NCBI GenBank assembly: GCA_947626225.1
Contig: CANQRH010000004.1
Coordinates: forward strand, 62,001-126,000
Length of the DNA stretch: 64,000 nucleotides
Direction of reading: 5' to 3'
DNA from: Candidatus Gastranaerophilales bacterium
GTDB taxonomy: Bacteria; Cyanobacteriota; Vampirovibrionia; Gastranaerophilales; Gastranaerophilaceae
Both the position numbers and the translations under genes were made by a program. How positions within the stretch are numbered: the stretch's first letter is position 1; each line of letters opens with the position of its first letter. This document shows positions 41,858 through 51,796 of this stretch, piece by piece. The notes beneath the pieces are model-generated. The model had not been told where the DNA came from and ran no database searches. It saw only the letters and a list, made by a program, of their open reading frames with translations.

Positions 41858-41885
41858 TTGACCGATAATATTTATGTAGTATATT
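41858..41885 (+). promoter_or_regulatory. Promoter of the AsmA-like gene
   Basis: TTGACC (41858-41863), 16-bp spacer, TATATT (41880-41885). GAAGGGG follows as ribosome binding site. Confidence 0.5.
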
Positions 41886-41908
41886 GAAATAAAAATGAAG
41901 GGGTATTT

Positions 41909-44900
41909 ATGAAAAAGTTTTTGTTTTGGTTAATCGGAATTATTGTTACGATTTTGCTTTTTGCATATTTGGCGTTTTTATTTTATCTGCCTAAAGCAGT
42001 TGATTTAAACACGTATCTTCCAATGCTTCAAAAGATTGTAAAAGAACAGGCACAAGCGGATTTAATTATTGAAAATCCTCAAATTGTGACTACACCGCAT
42101 CTTCAGGCAGGATTTAAAACCGATAAAATAGAATTGAAACTTCCTGACGGCTCTGTTTTGTTAAGCGCAGACGGTTTTAAAGTCAGAATTTCTCTGCCTC
42201 AGCTTTTGCTTTTGACCGTAAAAGTTACTTGTGCGGAATTGACTTCTCCAAAGATTAATCTTGAAATCCAAAACGGCGAGCAGTTTAAAGTTGTACAACT
42301 TGTTGAAGATATTATGAATAAGCAAAAGGATAAACCGCCCGTTGAAACACCGGAACAAACATTTAACTTTGATCCTTCACTTATAAAAATAAAAGTTCCA
42401 AACCTGAAACTTACAAATTATAATGCCGTTATAAATGATTTAAAATCCGGACACAGATTGACTTTACATGGTGATGAACTTTGCGCGGGATATTTTAACG
42501 GTAAGATTGCACGTTTAAAAACCGATGCGGAATTGCTGAGCGATGATTCAAAGAATATTACCGCAAATATAAAAATTAATACGTTTCTGCCCGCTCCGAA
42601 ACCCGCCGATCCCGATGATGATCCGGCAGAAAAGATTGTGCTTCCGTTCGTAAATCCCGTTTTGATTTACAGAGATTATAATTTGAAATCCGATATTGAT
42701 ACCGCACTGAAAATAAGACAAAACAAAGAAGGAAAAATCAGTGTGAAAGGTCATCTTAATGTTGATGATACAACTTTAAATCTTTCGGGATTACAGCTTC
42801 CGAAATCTTATGTTAAAGCCGAATTCCACGGGACTTCCGCTGATTTGGATACAAATCTTGCAGTCAAACCCGAACAAAAAATATCGGTTAAAGGTATGCT
42901 TGATTACGGCGATAAACCTAAACTGGATTTGAGCTTGATTACCGACAAAATTTACTTTAACGATATGATTATTCTTGCACGTGCTTTAATGGATACACTC
43001 CATCTTAAAAACAATCTTGCAAGCCTTAAAGCAAACGGTTACTGGGCTGCCAATACTCAGTTCAAAACGGATTTCAAAAATTTGAAATCGCAAGGCTGTA
43101 TTATTGCAAGAAACGGCAATATTTCAAACGGCAGTGCAAAACTTGTATTTGATAAAATAAATGCAAATTTGATATTCCAGAATGATATGCTGAAAATAGC
43201 CGATACTCACATGTTTGTAAACGGCAATATCTTAAAATCCGAGGGTTATATTGATTCTGATGCTTATTCCGATATTTCAGTCGTATCGGAAAAATTACCG
43301 CTCCCCGGACTTTTTCAGGCTTTTGCCCCTGCGGATGTGAAAAAATCTCTTGATTTAAACAACGGTAATTTATCTTTGGATGCAAAATTACAAGGTGCTT
43401 TAACCAAACCGCTTGTTGCCGCAAAAGTTTTACTTAACGATTTAAGTCTGGCCGATAAAAAAGGTGCGTTTGTTATTGCAAATGAAAGACTTGCGGCAGG
43501 TATAATTACCGATACGCAAAAGCTGAACGGAGTTGCGGCAAACAAGAACTTCTCAATATCCCTGCCTCAAACAAGTTCAAAAATCACTAATCCGTCACTT
43601 TCGGTCAGAATTGACGAAAATGACGTAAATATAAATCCGTTTGATATATTTTTAAATGACACTTCACGCATAGTTGTACTCGGAAATGTAAGAGAATATA
43701 CAAAAAATCCGCAAATCGAAGTTATAGCTGACGGAAGATTGGATGCTGCAGGTTTAAGGAAATTTGCGGGACGTGATGCCGAACCGTTTATTTCAGCTGC
43801 GGGCAACATCCCGCTTAAAGCCAAAATAGAAGGTGATGCAAAAAAACAATTTGTTACTCTGCAATTGAAATCCGATAGTGCAAATTATATTACTCCGGTT
43901 GAAATTCAATCAATGCTCGGCAGACAAAGTATTGTTCAGGCGAAATTTGATTACAAAGGGGACAGACTTCATATAAGGGATACAGGTTTATATACGGGCG
44001 TATCATCTTTTACAACGGATTTAGAAGGCAATATGAAGGGTGCATCTCCCGTTGCGGAAGTTTCAGGAACGATTGTAAAACTCGATACTGCGGAACCGTT
44101 CATTAATTTGATAAGAGTTAATATACCGAAAGAAATTAACGGAAAAATTTCGGCATTTAAAAATTCATCATTTAATGCAAACGGCGGACTTGCAGTATTC
44201 GGGAAACTTGCTTCCCCGATAATGCGAGGTAATTTTAAAGTTCAAAACCTTAAAATTCCCGAAATTTTAACAACAATGAACGAAGCCGATGTTAATCTGT
44301 CAGGCAAAAACATTGTGCTTGATGTTAAAAATCTTTTACTGAACGGTTCGGACATAAATGTAACCGCAAGAACCGACATTAATCCGCATCCGCAGTTTAC
44401 CCTGTCAAGGGTTGACGTCCGTTCAAATCTTATTGATCTTGATAAATTAATGTCTGTGACCGAATCTCTGGCAAAATATCAGGCTCCTCCGTTGCCTGAT
44501 GCAAAGCCCGCTCAGGATATCCCTGTTGAAATTAGTGCGGGTTCAATAAATTTGAGAAGGATTAAAACCGGTAATATTGTTGCATCTGATACTACGGGAA
44601 GAATAGCATTGAAAAATAACAATTTCTTCCTGCGCCGTTTAAGAACAACAGCTTTTCAGGGTATAATCAGAGGTAATATAACCGCAAACCTTATTGATAT
44701 GGCTCTGGACATAAAAACGCGCGGTACCGGACTTGATACGGAAGCTGCATTGCTTGCGCTTGCCAATATGAAAGATACTTTGACGGGTGATTTATCATTT
44801 AACACTGATATTCAGCTTAAAGGTCTTACTATGGAAGAACAGATGAAAAGTCTTAAAGGTGTCGTAAACTTTACCATGACTGACGGACAGCTCGGGCCGT

Positions 44901-45601
44901 TCGGTAAGCTTGAAAATATGATTCTTGCCGAAAATATAAGGGAAAATCAGTTCTTCCAGACTGCTCTCGGCGGTGTAATCAATAATTTGGCAACGGTTGA
45001 TACTTCTCATTTCAATGAAATGAAAGGCAAATTGACCTTTGAAGACGGTATAGCACATATTAATCCGATTGCATCAAGCGGAAATGTTATGTGCCTGTAT
45101 ATTTTCGGTGACTTTGACCTGCTTAAAAATACCGCTGATTTGAAAGTCAGAGCAAAACTCGGTTCGGTAATCGCAAATCTTCTCGGACCTCTTGCTCAGC
45201 TTAATCCGATAAACCTTGTTCAGTCTACACCGGGCTTGAATGTTGTTATGGCAAAAACCTTCTTCCTGTTCTGTGAACAGCTTACACCCGAAGAATCAGC
45301 CGTAATCCCTGATTTGCCCGTAAAATCAGATGACAAAATGGCAACAAAATTCCAAATTGTCCTGAGAGGCGATGTGGCAAAACCGCTTAAACTTATAAAA
45401 TCGTTTAAATGGCTTGCGCTTGCATCGGAAATTCAACAGGCTGAAAGCTTTGTAAGCACACTGCCTGATCCTTCCCTTGTTGAAGATCCTAATAACGCAA
45501 CTTTAGAAGCGGTTTTGGCGGCACAGGAAGCAAAAGCGAAAGAAGATACCAAACTGATTAACAAAGTAAAACGATTTTTCAACAAGAAAGAAGATATTTA
45601 A
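41909..45601 (+). CDS. AsmA-like inner-membrane-anchored protein, 1230 aa
   Basis: An N-terminal membrane anchor (residues about 4-27) is followed by AsmA-type sequence (ADLIIENPQIVTTPHLQAGFKTDKIELKLPDG). A very long beta-rich stretch comes next, and an AsmA-like C-terminal region (GVVNFTMTDGQLGPFGKLENMILAENIRENQFF, then GDFDLLKNTADLKVRAKLGSVIANLLGPL). AsmA, TamB and YhdP family proteins form hydrophobic grooves that carry phospholipid toward the outer membrane. At 1230 residues it is long enough to bridge a periplasm, which supports a lipid-bridge role with the divergent MCE protein. A strong terminator follows. Confidence 0.85.
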   Translation: MKKFLFWLIGIIVTILLFAYLAFLFYLPKAVDLNTYLPMLQKIVKEQAQADLIIENPQIVTTPHLQAGFKTDKIELKLPDGSVLLSADGFKVRISLPQLLLLTVKVTCAELTSPKINLEIQNGEQFKVVQLVEDIMNKQKDKPPVETPEQTFNFDPSLIKIKVPNLKLTNYNAVINDLKSGHRLTLHGDELCAGYFNGKIARLKTDAELLSDDSKNITANIKINTFLPAPKPADPDDDPAEKIVLPFVNPVLIYRDYNLKSDIDTALKIRQNKEGKISVKGHLNVDDTTLNLSGLQLPKSYVKAEFHGTSADLDTNLAVKPEQKISVKGMLDYGDKPKLDLSLITDKIYFNDMIILARALMDTLHLKNNLASLKANGYWAANTQFKTDFKNLKSQGCIIARNGNISNGSAKLVFDKINANLIFQNDMLKIADTHMFVNGNILKSEGYIDSDAYSDISVVSEKLPLPGLFQAFAPADVKKSLDLNNGNLSLDAKLQGALTKPLVAAKVLLNDLSLADKKGAFVIANERLAAGIITDTQKLNGVAANKNFSISLPQTSSKITNPSLSVRIDENDVNINPFDIFLNDTSRIVVLGNVREYTKNPQIEVIADGRLDAAGLRKFAGRDAEPFISAAGNIPLKAKIEGDAKKQFVTLQLKSDSANYITPVEIQSMLGRQSIVQAKFDYKGDRLHIRDTGLYTGVSSFTTDLEGNMKGASPVAEVSGTIVKLDTAEPFINLIRVNIPKEINGKISAFKNSSFNANGGLAVFGKLASPIMRGNFKVQNLKIPEILTTMNEADVNLSGKNIVLDVKNLLLNGSDINVTARTDINPHPQFTLSRVDVRSNLIDLDKLMSVTESLAKYQAPPLPDAKPAQDIPVEISAGSINLRRIKTGNIVASDTTGRIALKNNNFFLRRLRTTAFQGIIRGNITANLIDMALDIKTRGTGLDTEAALLALANMKDTLTGDLSFNTDIQLKGLTMEEQMKSLKGVVNFTMTDGQLGPFGKLENMILAENIRENQFFQTALGGVINNLATVDTSHFNEMKGKLTFEDGIAHINPIASSGNVMCLYIFGDFDLLKNTADLKVRAKLGSVIANLLGPLAQLNPINLVQSTPGLNVVMAKTFFLFCEQLTPEESAVIPDLPVKSDDKMATKFQIVLRGDVAKPLKLIKSFKWLALASEIQQAESFVSTLPDPSLVEDPNNATLEAVLAAQEAKAKEDTKLINKVKRFFNKKEDI

Positions 45602-45624
45602 AAAACGGCGAAAGCCGTTTTTTT
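45602..45624 (+). terminator. Intrinsic terminator
   Basis: AAAACGGC, loop GAAA, GCCGTTTT then T-run directly after the AsmA-like gene stop. Confidence 0.92.
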
Positions 45625-45713
45625 ATGAAAAAAATTATCCGTTAAGGTTTAAATTACAGCTTGCACGAAATGCAAATCGGGCAGTTTCCGCCTGACATCC
45701 GATAAAGATTTAA

Positions 45714-46346
45714 CTACCAGTTTGTACGCGTAAGAATTTGTTTAGCGTGTTTGTCATACATCTTGTCTTTGTACCAGGCGCCTTTAAAAGATTTGTTACT
45801 GTTATACATATACTGCATATCGTGCGACATAAAATATATGGCGCTCACGAGTTCTCCGTTTGCTCTGTATTGTTTTGACATATACGGAAAATTCGGATAG
45901 TTATCGGAAAATTTATCAACATATCTGAGTTTGCCCAGTGCGTCATAATAATATACCGTTTTTAAATTGTTTTTGTATTGGATTGCATAGCTTATCAGCA
46001 GATTGCCCCTGAAAAATCCGCACAAATTCTCATTATCGGTTTCCGTTACATTATTTTTTACAAGCATATAATGCCTTTTTGTGTCGGAATCTTTCAAAAA
46101 GTCTTTATATTCTTCCTTAAACTGCTTTTTATCGTATTTATAAACAGTGTCGTTTCCGAACAGTTCCGTTTGATATTTAAGGATTACCGTATCTCTGTCA
46201 ATTTGGGAAATATCAAGCCAGTCAAAAATAAGATTTCCGGTGAGAACAACAGGTGCCGGAACATCCGTTTCAACAGGGCTGATTTCCTCTGCCGGTGAAA
46301 CTTTCCCCAATATCAATATACATAATAAAAGAACTAATTTTTTCAT
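45714..46346 (-). CDS. Secreted hypothetical protein, 210 aa
   Basis: The ATG at 46346 follows GAGG and gives a clean signal peptide (MKKLVLLLCILILGKVSPAE). The mature domain contains repeated beta-like segments, among them YYYDALGKLRYVDKF and QYRANGELVSAIYF, which resemble MORN/YD-type hairpins (antitoxin-like toxin_15 repeats cannot be excluded). Not recognised as a named family. A single minus-strand gene, divergent from rpoB. Confidence 0.72.
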   Translation of the reverse strand: MKKLVLLLCILILGKVSPAEEISPVETDVPAPVVLTGNLIFDWLDISQIDRDTVILKYQTELFGNDTVYKYDKKQFKEEYKDFLKDSDTKRHYMLVKNNVTETDNENLCGFFRGNLLISYAIQYKNNLKTVYYYDALGKLRYVDKFSDNYPNFPYMSKQYRANGELVSAIYFMSHDMQYMYNSNKSFKGAWYKDKMYDKHAKQILTRTNW

Positions 46347-46370
46347 ATTTTCCTCACTATAATGTAACAT

Positions 46371-46714
46371 ATTATCATGAAAAATTTTAAGATATAGTCT
46401 TGACAGCCTAACCCTGTCATATCAAAACTTTCCGCCTGTCAAAAAACAGATTTTATAAAATTGTAACAAAAAATTAACATTTTTTTTTAAAAAAGGGGTA
46501 ATTTTCTTGACGTTAAAAATTGATGTATTATGATTTAGGAACATGGTAAATTTAAGTTAGGTGTACTATGCCAAAATTTAGAATTTATCAAAAGTTCATT
46601 TAGCTGAATGTCAGTAGAATGAAAGGTTTACAGCCTCAAGTTAGATTTTTTAAACAATAATTTTAAAGATTAAAGTTTTTTTATATAGTACGTACACACA
46701 AATGAGGTGAATTA
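46371..46714 (+). promoter_or_regulatory. rpoB upstream region: promoter and ~170-nt leader
   Basis: TTGACG (46507-46512), 16-bp spacer, TATGAT (46529-46534) form a probable promoter about 180 bases before rpoB. The leader between has no ORF or terminator hairpin that I can support. The ribosomal genes rplK-A-J-L that precede rpoB in many bacteria are absent, as in cyanobacteria. Confidence 0.5.
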
Positions 46715-49700
46715 ATGTCTAACACAAAATACGCAGAAAGAGTAACTCCGATGGGTATTCCCCATACTCGTCTGGATGATTTACCCGACCTTATTGAAGT
46801 GCAGAAAAAGTCATTTGAATGGTTTTTGAAAGAAGGTTTGAAAGAAGAATTACTTTCATTCTCTCCGATTAAAGACTATACCGGCAGACTGGAATTGCAC
46901 TTTTTACCCAACTATACTTTCGATAATGCAAAGTATACAATTGAAGAAGCCAGAATACACGATGCAACTTATGCAAAACAGCTTCGTGTAATGGTAAGAC
47001 TCGTTAACCGCGACAGCGGTGAAATTAAAGAACAGGAAGTTTATATCGGTGATATCCCGACTATGACTGATAAAGGTACATTTATCGTAAATGGTGCGGA
47101 ACGTGTTATCGTATCACAGATTGTAAGATCACCCGGTGTTTACTTCAAACGTGAAGTTTCACCCGCAGGAAAACGTTTATATAACGCTACGATGATTCCT
47201 AACCGCGGTGCTTGGCTTAAAATTGAAACTGATTCTAACGATTTGATTTACGTTAAAATAGACAAGAACAGAAAAATCTTGGCTACAACTCTGTTGAAAG
47301 CTATGGGTATTACTGTTTCTGAGATGGAAACTTTGTTCACTCACTTTGAGTTCTTAAAGAAAACTCTGGATAAAGATCCAACGGAAACTACCGATGAAGC
47401 TTTGATAGAAGTTTATAAAAAATTACGTCCCGGAGATCCCGCATCGGCTGCCGGCGGACGCTCCATACTTGAAGCGCGTTTCTTTGATGAAAAGAAATAT
47501 GATATCGGCAGAGTCGGACGTTACAAATTAAATAAAAAATTAAACTTAAATATACCTAAAAACCAAAGAACTTTGACTGTTCAGGATATCGTGGCATCAA
47601 TTGAATATTTGATTAATCTTACATACGATGAAGGAACGGTTGATGATATTGACCATTTGGGTAACAGAAGAATCCGTTCGGTAGGTGAATTGCTTCAAAA
47701 CCAATTCAGAGTCGGACTTTCAAGGATTGAAAGAATCGTTAAAGAAAGAATGACTTTACAGGATTCCGAAACTTTAACTCCGTTGAACTTGTTGAACACT
47801 AAACCTTTAGTCGCTTCATTAAAAGAATTTTTCGGAAGTTCACAGTTGTCCCAGTTCATGGACCAGATTAACCCGCTTGCCGAATTAACTCACAAAAGAC
47901 GTATTTCGGCTTTAGGCCCCGGCGGTTTGATGAGAGAACGTGCAGGTTTTGCGGTACGTGATATTCATCCGTCTCACTACGGACGTATCTGCCCGATTGA
48001 AACTCCTGAAGGTCCGAACGCAGGTTTGATCGGTTCTTTGGCTACTCACGCAAAAGTTAATGACTACGGCTTTGTTGAAGCTCCGTTCTTTGTTGTTAAA
48101 GACGGAAAAGTTACTGACGAAGTTGTTTATATGACGGCTGACGAAGACGAAGAATTCAGATGCGCTCCCGCAGACGTTCAATTGAACCCGGACGGAACAT
48201 TCAAGGATGAATATGTTCCTGTTCGTTATCGTTCGGAATTTACGATGGATCAATCAAAGAGAGTCGATTTTGTGGGTGTTTCACCTATTCAGATTATCTC
48301 TGTTGCAACTTCATTGATTCCGTTCATTGAACACGATGATGCTAACCGTGCTTTGATGGGTTCAAACATGCAGCGTCAGTCCGTACCTCTTTTGATTACT
48401 CAAAGACCGGTTGTCGGTACGGGTATGGAAAAAAGAGCCGCAAAAGACTCCGGTATGGTTATCGTTGCGGATTGTGACGGTGTCGTGGAAAGAGTTGTCG
48501 GCGAAGAAATCGTTATTCGTGATAAAGATAAAAAACCGCATGTTTATACATTAATGAAATATGTAAGAAGCAACCAGGATACCTGCATTAACCAGAAACC
48601 TCTTGTTCATGAAGGTGATACGGTTAAAGAAGGCGATATCATTGCCGACGGTGCTTCCACAAATTGCGGAGAACTTTCACTCGGTAAAAACGTTATAGTA
48701 GCGTATATGCCGTGGGAAGGTTATAACTACGAAGATGCTATCCTGTTATCTGAAAGATGCGTACATGATGACATCTTCACATCAGTTCACATTGAAAAAC
48801 TTGAAATTGATGCACGTCAGACAAAACTCGGACCTGAAGAAATTACCCGCGAAATTCCGAATGTATCCGAAGATGCATTAAGACATTTGGATGAACGCGG
48901 TATTGTCAGAATCGGTGCAAGAGTTTATGCTGATGATATTCTTGTCGGTAAGGTTACACCGAAAGGTGAATCCGAACACCCGCCCGAAGAAAAACTTTTA
49001 AGGGCAATATTTGCCGAAAAAGCCAGAGATGTAAAAGATAATTCTCTTAGAGTTCCTCACGGAGAAGGCGGACGTGTTCTCGACGTTAAAGTATTTGACA
49101 GAGAAAAAGGCGATGAATTACCGCCGGGTGCAAATACCGTTATCCGTGTTTACATAGCTCAAAAACGTAAAGTGTCCGTAGGTGATAAACTTTCCGGACG
49201 TCACGGTAACAAAGGTATTGTATCCCGTATATTACCTAAAGAAGATATGCCGTTCCTTCCAGACGGAACACCGGTTGATATTGTATTAAATCCGCTTGGT
49301 GTACCTTCTCGTATGAACGTAGGCCAGACTTATGAGTTATTACTCGGTTTGGCTGCATATTTGACGGGAAATTACTACGAAACTCCGTCATTTGATGAAA
49401 GATACGGTGATAACCAGTCGGAAATAGCTACAAAAGCTGAATTACTTAAAGGTATCAAAGCTTCTGGCTGCGACTGGGTAAATGAGGACGGTAAAGTCAG
49501 ACTTATAGACGGAAGAACGGGTGAACCGTTCGATGAACCGGTTGCTGTCGGTCTTTCTTATATCCTTAAACTTGTTCACCTTGTTGATGATAAAATCCAC
49601 GCTCGTTCAACAGGTCCTTATTCACTTGTTACTCAGCAGCCTTTGGGCGGAAAAGCTCAGTTCGGCGGTCAGAGATTCGGTGAAATGGAAGTTTGGGCGC

Positions 49701-50032
49701 TGGAAGCATACGGTGCTGCATATACTCTGCAGGAAATGCTGACTATCAAATCAGATGATGTCAACGGACGTAACAGAGCGTATGAAGCAATAGTAAAAGG
49801 CGATAATATTCCAAGACCGGGTATCCCCGAATCATTTAAAGTCCTCGTCAGAGAACTGCAAAGTATCGGTTTGGATATCAGGGTAGCTAAAAAAGACGGT
49901 GCGGAAGTCGACTTAATGACTGATATGGACGATTTGAGAAAATCAGCTCCAAGAAGAACATTATCCGATATTGATTCGGAGCTGTTGAATATCAACTTCT
50001 TTGAAACACCGACTACGTTTGGAGAAATATAA
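46715..50032 (+). CDS. rpoB: RNA polymerase beta subunit
   Basis: The 1105-residue protein has all hallmark blocks: [19 protein letters not shown], the rifampicin region [33 protein letters not shown] near residue 373, [32 protein letters not shown] (catalytic-centre lysines) and [20 protein letters not shown] at the end. Length is like cyanobacterial RpoB, without the large insertions of E. coli. Residues equivalent to E. coli D516, H526 and S531 are wild type; N518 is Ile. AGGTGA precedes the start. It is first in rpoB-rpoC1-rpoC2. Confidence 0.98.
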   Translation: MSNTKYAERVTPMGIPHTRLDDLPDLIEVQKKSFEWFLKEGLKEELLSFSPIKDYTGRLELHFLPNYTFDNAKYTIEEARIHDATYAKQLRVMVRLVNRDSGEIKEQEVYIGDIPTMTDKGTFIVNGAERVIVSQIVRSPGVYFKREVSPAGKRLYNATMIPNRGAWLKIETDSNDLIYVKIDKNRKILATTLLKAMGITVSEMETLFTHFEFLKKTLDKDPTETTDEALIEVYKKLRPGDPASAAGGRSILEARFFDEKKYDIGRVGRYKLNKKLNLNIPKNQRTLTVQDIVASIEYLINLTYDEGTVDDIDHLGNRRIRSVGELLQNQFRVGLSRIERIVKERMTLQDSETLTPLNLLNTKPLVASLKEFFGSSQLSQFMDQINPLAELTHKRRISALGPGGLMRERAGFAVRDIHPSHYGRICPIETPEGPNAGLIGSLATHAKVNDYGFVEAPFFVVKDGKVTDEVVYMTADEDEEFRCAPADVQLNPDGTFKDEYVPVRYRSEFTMDQSKRVDFVGVSPIQIISVATSLIPFIEHDDANRALMGSNMQRQSVPLLITQRPVVGTGMEKRAAKDSGMVIVADCDGVVERVVGEEIVIRDKDKKPHVYTLMKYVRSNQDTCINQKPLVHEGDTVKEGDIIADGASTNCGELSLGKNVIVAYMPWEGYNYEDAILLSERCVHDDIFTSVHIEKLEIDARQTKLGPEEITREIPNVSEDALRHLDERGIVRIGARVYADDILVGKVTPKGESEHPPEEKLLRAIFAEKARDVKDNSLRVPHGEGGRVLDVKVFDREKGDELPPGANTVIRVYIAQKRKVSVGDKLSGRHGNKGIVSRILPKEDMPFLPDGTPVDIVLNPLGVPSRMNVGQTYELLLGLAAYLTGNYYETPSFDERYGDNQSEIATKAELLKGIKASGCDWVNEDGKVRLIDGRTGEPFDEPVAVGLSYILKLVHLVDDKIHARSTGPYSLVTQQPLGGKAQFGGQRFGEMEVWALEAYGAAYTLQEMLTIKSDDVNGRNRAYEAIVKGDNIPRPGIPESFKVLVRELQSIGLDIRVAKKDGAEVDLMTDMDDLRKSAPRRTLSDIDSELLNINFFETPTTFGEI

Positions 50033-50053
50033 CTCAAAAAGGAGAAAAATTAA

Positions 50054-51763
50054 ATGTCAACAAGTATAGATTATTTTGATTATATACGAATTAGTATCGC
50101 TTCACCCGAGAGAATACTAAAATGGTCTTACGGTGAAGTTACTAAGCCGGAAACAATCAATTACCGTACATTAAAACCCGAACGTGACGGCCTGTTCTGC
50201 GAAAGAATTTTCGGACCGTCAAAAGACTGGGAATGTTTCTGCGGTAAGTACAAAAGAGTAAGACACAAAGGTATCATCTGCGAAAGATGCGGTGTTGAAG
50301 TTACCGATTCAAAAGTAAGACGTCAGAGAATGGGGCATATTAAACTTGCTGCTCCGGTTTCTCATATCTGGTTTTTGAAAGGTATACCCTCATACCTTGG
50401 TCTGCTTCTCGATATGACTTTGAAAGATTTGGAACAGGTTATTTATTTCAATAACTATGTAGTTCTGAATCCGGGCGAAAGCGAATTTAAAAAACTTCAG
50501 CTTCTGTCCGAAGAAGAATACGAAGATTATATGGCGGAACATGAAGATTCCGAACTCAGAGTAGGTATCGGAGCAGAGGCAATTAAGGAACTGCTTTCTG
50601 AAGTAAATACAAAACAACTTGCTGAAGAAATCAGAACCGAACTCGCTGGCTCCGTAAATTCCGTTCAGAAGAAAAGCAAACTTATTAAACGTTTAAGATT
50701 GCTTGATTCTCTCATTTCATCGGAAACAGATCCGACATGGATGATAATGGATGTTCTGCCGGTTACTCCTCCTGATTTAAGACCTATGGTACAGTTGGAC
50801 GGCGGACGTTTTGCAACTTCCGATTTGAACGACTTATACAGACGTGTAATTAACAGAAACAACCGTTTACAAAGACTTTTGGAAATGGGTGCTCCCGAAA
50901 TCATCGTCAGAAACGAAAAACGTATGCTACAGGAAGCTGTTGATGCTTTGATTGATAACGGCAGACGCGGAAGAACCGTTGTAGGCCCGAATAACAGAGC
51001 GTTAAAATCATTGTCCAACATAATTGAAGGTAAACAGGGACGTTTCCGTCAAAACCTTTTGGGTAAACGTGTTGATTACTCCGGCCGTTCGGTTATCGTT
51101 GTCGGACCTCAGCTTAAATTAAATCAGTGCGGTCTGCCGAAAGAAATGGCAATTGAATTGTTTAAACCGTTTGTAGTAAATAAATTGATTGAACGCGGAT
51201 ATGTTCAAAATATTAAATCAGCTAAAAAGAAAATTGAACGTTCCGAAGCAATTGTATGGGATATATTGGAAGAAGTCATTGAAGGACACCCCGTTTTATT
51301 AAACCGTGCTCCTACACTTCACAGACTCGGTATTCAGGCATTTGAACCGAAATTGGTAGAAGGTCGTGCAATTCAGCTTCACCCGCTTGTATGTACGGCA
51401 TTCAACGCCGACTTTGACGGTGACCAGATGGCTGTTCACGTACCGCTTTCTATTGAAGCTCAAACAGAAGCAAGAATGTTAATGCTTGCTACCAATAATA
51501 TCCTTGCACCGGCAACGGGTAAACCGATTATCACTCCTACACAGGATATGGTCCTCGGTATGTATTACCTCACTATTCTGAAAAATCCCGAAATGGAACC
51601 GAAGGGCTATTTCTATAATTTTCAGGATGCAATCTCCGCACTTGAAGTCGGCGTAATTGATTTACACGACAAAATCGTTGTCAGAGATGAACACGGTGAA
51701 AGATTGGAAACTACGGCAGGAAGAATTATTTTCAACGAAGCCGTAAGAAATGCACTTGCATAA
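50054..51763 (+). CDS. rpoC1: RNA polymerase gamma subunit (N-terminal half of beta')
   Basis: The 569-residue protein carries the zinc-binding site ([20 protein letters not shown]), the bridge to beta, the zipper/lid region ([20 protein letters not shown]-like) and the catalytic [12 protein letters not shown] near residue 450 that holds the Mg2+ Asp triad. It ends in ordinary sequence after VRNALA, and the rest of beta' is a separate gene 33 bases later. This natural split is the cyanobacterial arrangement. AAAGGAG precedes the start. Confidence 0.97.
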   Translation: MSTSIDYFDYIRISIASPERILKWSYGEVTKPETINYRTLKPERDGLFCERIFGPSKDWECFCGKYKRVRHKGIICERCGVEVTDSKVRRQRMGHIKLAAPVSHIWFLKGIPSYLGLLLDMTLKDLEQVIYFNNYVVLNPGESEFKKLQLLSEEEYEDYMAEHEDSELRVGIGAEAIKELLSEVNTKQLAEEIRTELAGSVNSVQKKSKLIKRLRLLDSLISSETDPTWMIMDVLPVTPPDLRPMVQLDGGRFATSDLNDLYRRVINRNNRLQRLLEMGAPEIIVRNEKRMLQEAVDALIDNGRRGRTVVGPNNRALKSLSNIIEGKQGRFRQNLLGKRVDYSGRSVIVVGPQLKLNQCGLPKEMAIELFKPFVVNKLIERGYVQNIKSAKKKIERSEAIVWDILEEVIEGHPVLLNRAPTLHRLGIQAFEPKLVEGRAIQLHPLVCTAFNADFDGDQMAVHVPLSIEAQTEARMLMLATNNILAPATGKPIITPTQDMVLGMYYLTILKNPEMEPKGYFYNFQDAISALEVGVIDLHDKIVVRDEHGERLETTAGRIIFNEAVRNALA

Positions 51764-51796
51764 AATTTGCTACTAGAAAATAAAGGAAAATATATA

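Noticed and set aside
51764-51796. rpoC1/rpoC2 gap considered as a frameshift or nonsense mutation of a single rpoC
   Set aside because: Both genes have their own ribosome binding sites, and the split position matches the natural cyanobacterial break.
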